A DNA stretch of 64,000 bases, taken from assembly GCA_037179515.1 (NCBI GenBank), contig JAXCGZ010019197.1:12501-76500 (forward strand), written 5' to 3'. The DNA comes from Halocaridina rubra (Eukaryota; Arthropoda; Malacostraca; Decapoda; Atyidae). Every line of letters starts with the position of its first letter. Position 1 is the first letter of the stretch. The notes beneath the pieces are model-generated. The model was not told the DNA's origin. It worked only from the letters and a program-made list of their open reading frames with translations, and made no database searches. A program made the translations under genes and the position numbers. This document shows positions 1 to 64,000 of this stretch, one piece after another.

Positions 1-59845
<59,845 letters not shown>

Positions 59846-60825
59846 AAGTTGTATCCTTTTAAAGAAGTCATAGCACAAATCTATTTTTAAAGGCCCCAAA
59901 GTCAAAATTATGAAGATTAAATATTCAAAGCTTTTGTACAAATTTGTGTCACTTTTTCATGTATACTGGCCTAAAAGTAAGTTCAATGTCCAGCTTAAAT
60001 GTAGCTTTTACTCAAGTGCTTTCTGTTAACAAGGTTCTAGTATACAACTGAAGAAATGATTTAATACTGGACTTCGGTGCCTTGATGTAATTCCATCCGC
60101 CATTGCCCACATTAGGGAACAATTAAGGAAGTGATTCTCTTGCTTTGCCTTGTTGGGAGTGATTCCCAAAAATTAACAACCATTATATCCTTTATGAAGA
60201 CTCGAGTCAGACTACATTATATAATTTGATGATAATTTCAAAGATTATGTTTGCCTATTATTAATATATTGAATCCTATTTTAAGATTATATTTTATCCT
60301 CTAACAAGTAAACCAAATGTGTATTTAATATTGGAGTGTTTTATATTATTAAAATTGTGATAATGCCCCATAGATATAAATGATTAACAATCTCTTAATT
60401 GCATTTTAGCATAAATTAACCTTCTGGTGCTGATAATTTCATGTTACATTAGTCATATTAAACATATCAAAATGTACAGATGTATTGTATGCCATTTAAA
60501 TGTAGAAGCTTAGTACAAATAGGGTATAGACCAGACAGGGAGAATTTGCAAGCCAAAACATTATAAACCTTATCGAGTAGAGTAGCAGTTTCATTTGCTT
60601 AGTTCATGTATTGGTGACAAGATTTATGTAGTGGTACCTTTAATAGAAAGAATTTTGATATCTCCCTTTCTATACACTCTACCCTTCTTCTTGTTCTTGC
60701 GAGCCCACTCCAGTAAATCCGTCGCAAATGTAACAGTGCCTAGGGGGCCATAAGGCCCTTTTCTCTTCATATCTCATTCTGCATAATATATAACATAATA
60801 AAGTGTGCAAAATATTGAGTCTTTC
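59846..60825 (+). other. Talin 3'UTR (proposed extent)
   Basis: About 980 bp without repeats or long frames. An AATAAA at 60797-60802, followed by a T/GT-rich stretch, is the best polyadenylation signal before the transposon at 60896. A weaker ATTAAA lies at 59916-59921. Confidence 0.55.
60797..60802 (+). terminator. Candidate polyadenylation signal AATAAA
   Basis: Canonical hexamer in CATAATAAAGTGTGC, placed 950 bp after the talin stop and before the next transposon. Confidence 0.5.
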
Positions 60826-60895
60826 ACTCTATATACCTATAACTTGAGCTTATGTTCATGATATTAGTTGTATTGGGATATATCACTATGTAATA

Positions 60896-61990
60896 CAGGG
60901 GGTCCCCGATTTATGATAGGGCTCCGTTCCAGACAGCTGTCGTAACCCGGATTTTATTGTAAGTCAGAAAATGCATAAATTCGAACCTAGGTTTCCCACC
61001 ATTGCTAATAAAAAATACTCTAAAATCTTAATCTAAGACATAAAACTAGTAAAACTACATTATACAATATTGTTTATCATGTGTAAGCTAAGACATAACA
61101 ATAGTAAAAGTACACTATACAGTATTGCTTACCTTTACTCACGTGGTTGGCTTGCACACTGGAAGGGGCATTGCAAGGGAGGGAAAGACACAGGCCTATA
61201 TGCAAGAGAAAGCTGGAGAGGCAGGTGCCTAAGAGACTGAGGCAGGTGAGTATGGAGAGGCAAGAGAACCTCAAGTAGATGCTGGAGATATTGGGGCAGG
61301 TGAGTCCATTGAGGGTACAGGATGTATTAGAGGGGGCTCTGCCTTCACAATGAACTGGTCGAGGGGAGTCTCGAAGGATGCCCTCTTCTTCTCTTTGTAT
61401 AGTTCCTCATAACACAGCAGGAAGTCACTGATCACATTTGCGACCTTAGTGTACCAGGCAGTGTTGGGGTGATGAGCCTCGGGCTTTACCAACCCTTCCT
61501 CTATCAGGACAAAAGATTCATCATCCAATTCCCTGGTTGTGTATCACTTGGGCTCTAGGTTTGGTATTTCTTCCTCTTAAACCATTTGCTTCTCAAGTTG
61601 AATGAGGTCCTCAGCAGATAATGCCTCTCCATGATATTCCAGCAGCTCTTTTACATCATCAGCCTCAACTGTCTCCTCAAGGCATCGTAAGTCATTCACA
61701 AACAGGGAGCATAGTTCATTCCGTACTATATTCAAGTTCATCTGCTTAACTTCCTCCCCAGAATCAGCAACATTCTTGACTGCCTGAAGAATTCTTGTCC
61801 TTCTCAGTTACCATGAGAGCCATTGCGATTGTCCTTCGGAGGTAGTAGGCCTTGAAATAGACAATGACCCCCTGATCCATTGGCTGTAACAGGGAAGTGG
61901 TATTAGGTGGAAGGTAAACCACCTTTACATTAGGATGAAAGTAAACCAAATGGGGAAAGTGTCCAGGGGAATTGTCCTGCACTATCGATA
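60896..61990 (-). mobile_element. Tigger transposon, 3' part, broken by a LINE fragment
   Basis: Starts at a TA with the end CAGGGGGTCCCCGATTTATG...GGGCTCCGTTCC, related to the MITE at 7727. The transposase (below) is read on the minus strand. Its sequence stops at about 61,990, where a non-LTR fragment begins. I do not find the missing half in the remaining window. Confidence 0.8.
61268..61990 (-). pseudogene. Tigger transposase C-terminal half, inactivated
   Basis: SIVQDNSPGH then VKVVYLPPNTTSLLQPMDQG and FKAYYLRRTIAMAL are the second Asp and following motifs of the DDE domain of Tigger elements. After a frameshift near 61,800 the C-terminal acidic part follows, with CLEETVEADDVKELLEYHGE and ELDDESFVLIEEGLVKPEAH, and a PIP-like TPLDQFIVK. 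At least two in-frame stops occur at 61,540-61,580. Confidence 0.8.
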
Positions 61991-62330
61991 GGGTGGAACC
62001 TAAGGTAATCAGGCTCATCAATGACCCTGCTCTACTTCTAATCTGGATTCGCTTTCTCTTCGTCGTAAGGTATCCTTTTTTCTTTTCTATTTTTACTACT
62101 TCCATCACTGCTCTGATGAGTGGACGAGTTGAATGCATCCCACGATGCCAGGGCCGTGTAACACAGCAGCCTTGCCTCACAGGTACTGTAGTAAGATTTG
62201 TAGCTCGCAGACTGATCAGAGCAGTGGCTGCTTTTTTCCTTCCACCTCCAGTCTCAGGAACTTTTTGCCTCATTCCCTCTACCAGCATCTATTCTTCATA
62301 CTGAAAGCTTGCTCTACTTCAACCTGTTTT
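61990..62330 (+). mobile_element. Non-LTR RT C-terminal fragment, diverged
   Basis: DRVEPKVIRLINDPALL and TGTVVRFVARRLIRAV correspond to the C-terminal part of the LINE family in the wrong frames (indels). It starts exactly where the Tigger transposase stops. Confidence 0.7.
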
Positions 62331-63668
62331 TTAGAAGGGTGACCATTTTTTTCCTTCAAACTACTGACCAACTGTCCTAACTTATGCTATAGCAAAAGTT
62401 TTCAAAACTGCCCAATTCTCACTTCTTGAAACATCTTGAATCTAACTCGCTTATTCCTATCAGCAATATGGCCTTTGCAAGGCAAAATCCACTTTTGACC
62501 TCCTTTCCTATCTCACTCATGAATGATCACCTTCTTTGTCGTCACCCTTAATATTTCTAAGGCTTTTGAGTGTGTCACAAGCCTCTGTTGGCTAAACTTG
62601 CTTATGGTTTTACCCCTTCTCTCTGTTCTTTGATTTCTAGTTTTCTTGCTGACGGTTTATATCTGTGGTTGTTGACGAGGCAACATCTAGCTCATTCCCA
62701 GTTAGCAGTGGTGATTCACAGGGCTATGGTCTTCCACTTACTCTTTTCCTTTTCTTCATCAACGTTCTTCTCTAGTCCCCATCCTCCTCTCTTCTCCACG
62801 AATTCGCCGACAATTCTACCCTTCATTATTAATTTGTCTTCTCTTCACAACCTTCATCTCTTACTCGTAATTAGTCTCGTATTACTCTTTCTTCAACTCT
62901 CAACTCCGATTTACAGAGATTCGTGGAACACTTAAATTTAGTTAAATTTAATGCCTTCAAGACAGCTTCTGGCTATCTCTTTATCTTTTTCTCCTCCTGA
63001 TAGCCCTATTGTATTCAACAACGAAAGTTACCCTCTTAATTCTATCAGACAGCCACTGACTTGTCTTGGAAGAGACACTTAATCCAAATTTATGTAACTG
63101 CATCTAAAATATTGGGAGTTCCATTTTGTTTTTATCATTACTTTTCCCGTTGTCAATTACTAAAAATCTTTAAAGGTCTTATCTGTCCCTTCTTAGAATA
63201 CTGCTCTCACATCTACAGTGCTTCTTCTTATACTTATTGCCTTACTAGGGTTGAATCTATGGCAATTAGACTCATTAATGATCTTCTATTACTTCTAATC
63301 TGGATTCCCATTTTCTTCAGGGTAAGGTATCATCCCTGTATCATTTCTATTGTTACTGCTTCCATCACTGTTCTGATGAGTGGTTGAGCTGTATCCTTCC
63401 CCCACTTCCTAGGCCATGTAACACTCGCCAAGTAGCTTTGTCTCACAGGTACTGTACTGAGATTTGTAGCTATTGGATTGATCGGTGCTTCTTTCCTTCC
63501 ACATCCAGACTCTGGAATTTTTTCCTCCTTCTGTCTTTCCTACGTTTTAAGACATATCTTCCTTCAAAAAGCAGATCTATCATCATCTCAGGGCCTAGTC
63601 CTACCCTATTTCTAGGTCTTAATTACTTCAACTATTCTTTCAGCCTGTCCTTTTACAAGCACTGGTGA
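62331..63668 (+). mobile_element. Diverged non-LTR copy (RT to C-terminus), plus strand
   Basis: CCTTTCTATCTCACTCATGA..., LLAKLAYGFTPSLCSLISSF, WKRHLIQIYVTASKILGVPF and RLWNFFLLLSF show the RT thumb and C-terminal region with many shifts. Older than the 53-kb copy by divergence. Confidence 0.75.
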
Positions 63669-64000
63669 CTCCCAATTAACACCAAGTTGCCAAAACAAGA
63701 GGATATACAGAGATATCAGTGGAAGGTAATCTAAGCTACCTACACAACTGGTATATAACAAAATGAAAACATCTCAGTGTGAAACAAAAACAGAAACACA
63801 ATTCTTAAACCTGAGCCATTTGAATTCCGCACTCTGACACTTGTTAATTCAAAGAGTAGTAGGTGTTGTTGTTCCTTAAGCTGCCTGACTAAATAGCCCT
63901 AGGAGTGACAGCATATACAGCTGAGGCTCACCCTCTGGAGCTGCAAATCAGAAGACAATTCCAAGCACCCCAGAATAGGGGCAGCAATAGTCCAAATTGC
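63669..64000 (+). other. Unassigned end of window
   Basis: No repeat, frame or RNA gene recognised in the last 332 bp on either strand. Confidence 0.7.

Overview
The window looks like an arthropod genome, most plausibly a decapod crustacean (inference). It holds spliced GT-AG exons of a conserved animal gene, very AT-rich introns, long (TA)n microsatellites, tRNA-derived SINEs, non-LTR retroelements of the type common in crab genomes, and many TA-flanked Tigger/pogo (CENP-B-like) DNA transposons. No second host protein gene was recognised on either strand.

The one host gene is talin (Drosophila rhea) on the plus strand. The 5' end lies outside the window, so the first exon (1-2420) is cut by the edge and starts in rod domain R2. 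Seventeen coding exons run to a stop at 59845 and join in frame into about 1955 residues: rod R2 to R13, the I/LWEQ actin-binding module, the dimerisation helix and an arthropod-type Ser/Thr-rich C-terminal extension. Every junction is GT-AG and phase-consistent. Exon 1 is one uninterrupted 2.4-kb block, while the rest of the rod is split into 40-320-bp exons (plus a 635-bp exon 16) spread over 57 kb. A shorter isoform is encoded if the last intron is retained. A 42-bp cassette microexon is possible at 32761-32802.

Introns by region. 2.4-10 kb: SINEs, a 5'-truncated LINE, a small Tigger MITE and an array of degenerate copies of the exon-5 splice junction. 10-20 kb: a LINE fragment, two 1.48-kb Tigger-type elements in opposite orientation, a 208-bp tandem repeat that encodes a transposase-like DNA-binding segment, and hundreds of bases of (TA)n. 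20-27 kb: a 1.5-kb palindrome, an internally deleted CENP-B/Tigger element and an A/T minisatellite next to exon 9. 27-41 kb: exons 9-11, then a 12-kb intron with SINEs, tandem repeats and a further Tigger element. 41-58 kb: exons 12-15, an old Tigger element, an RTE-like LINE relic and a near-complete but broken non-LTR element at 53.4-56.6 kb. 58-64 kb: the last talin exons, the 3'UTR, and a Tigger transposase pseudogene interrupted by non-LTR fragments.

The most interesting signals are features of the talin transcript: decoy 3' splice junctions upstream of exons 5 and 6, the candidate microexon near the R11/R12 boundary, and an alternative C-terminus in which the retained intron repeats the first residues of the downstream exon. 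Domain numbering uses human talin-1 from remembered alignments, not a computed alignment.
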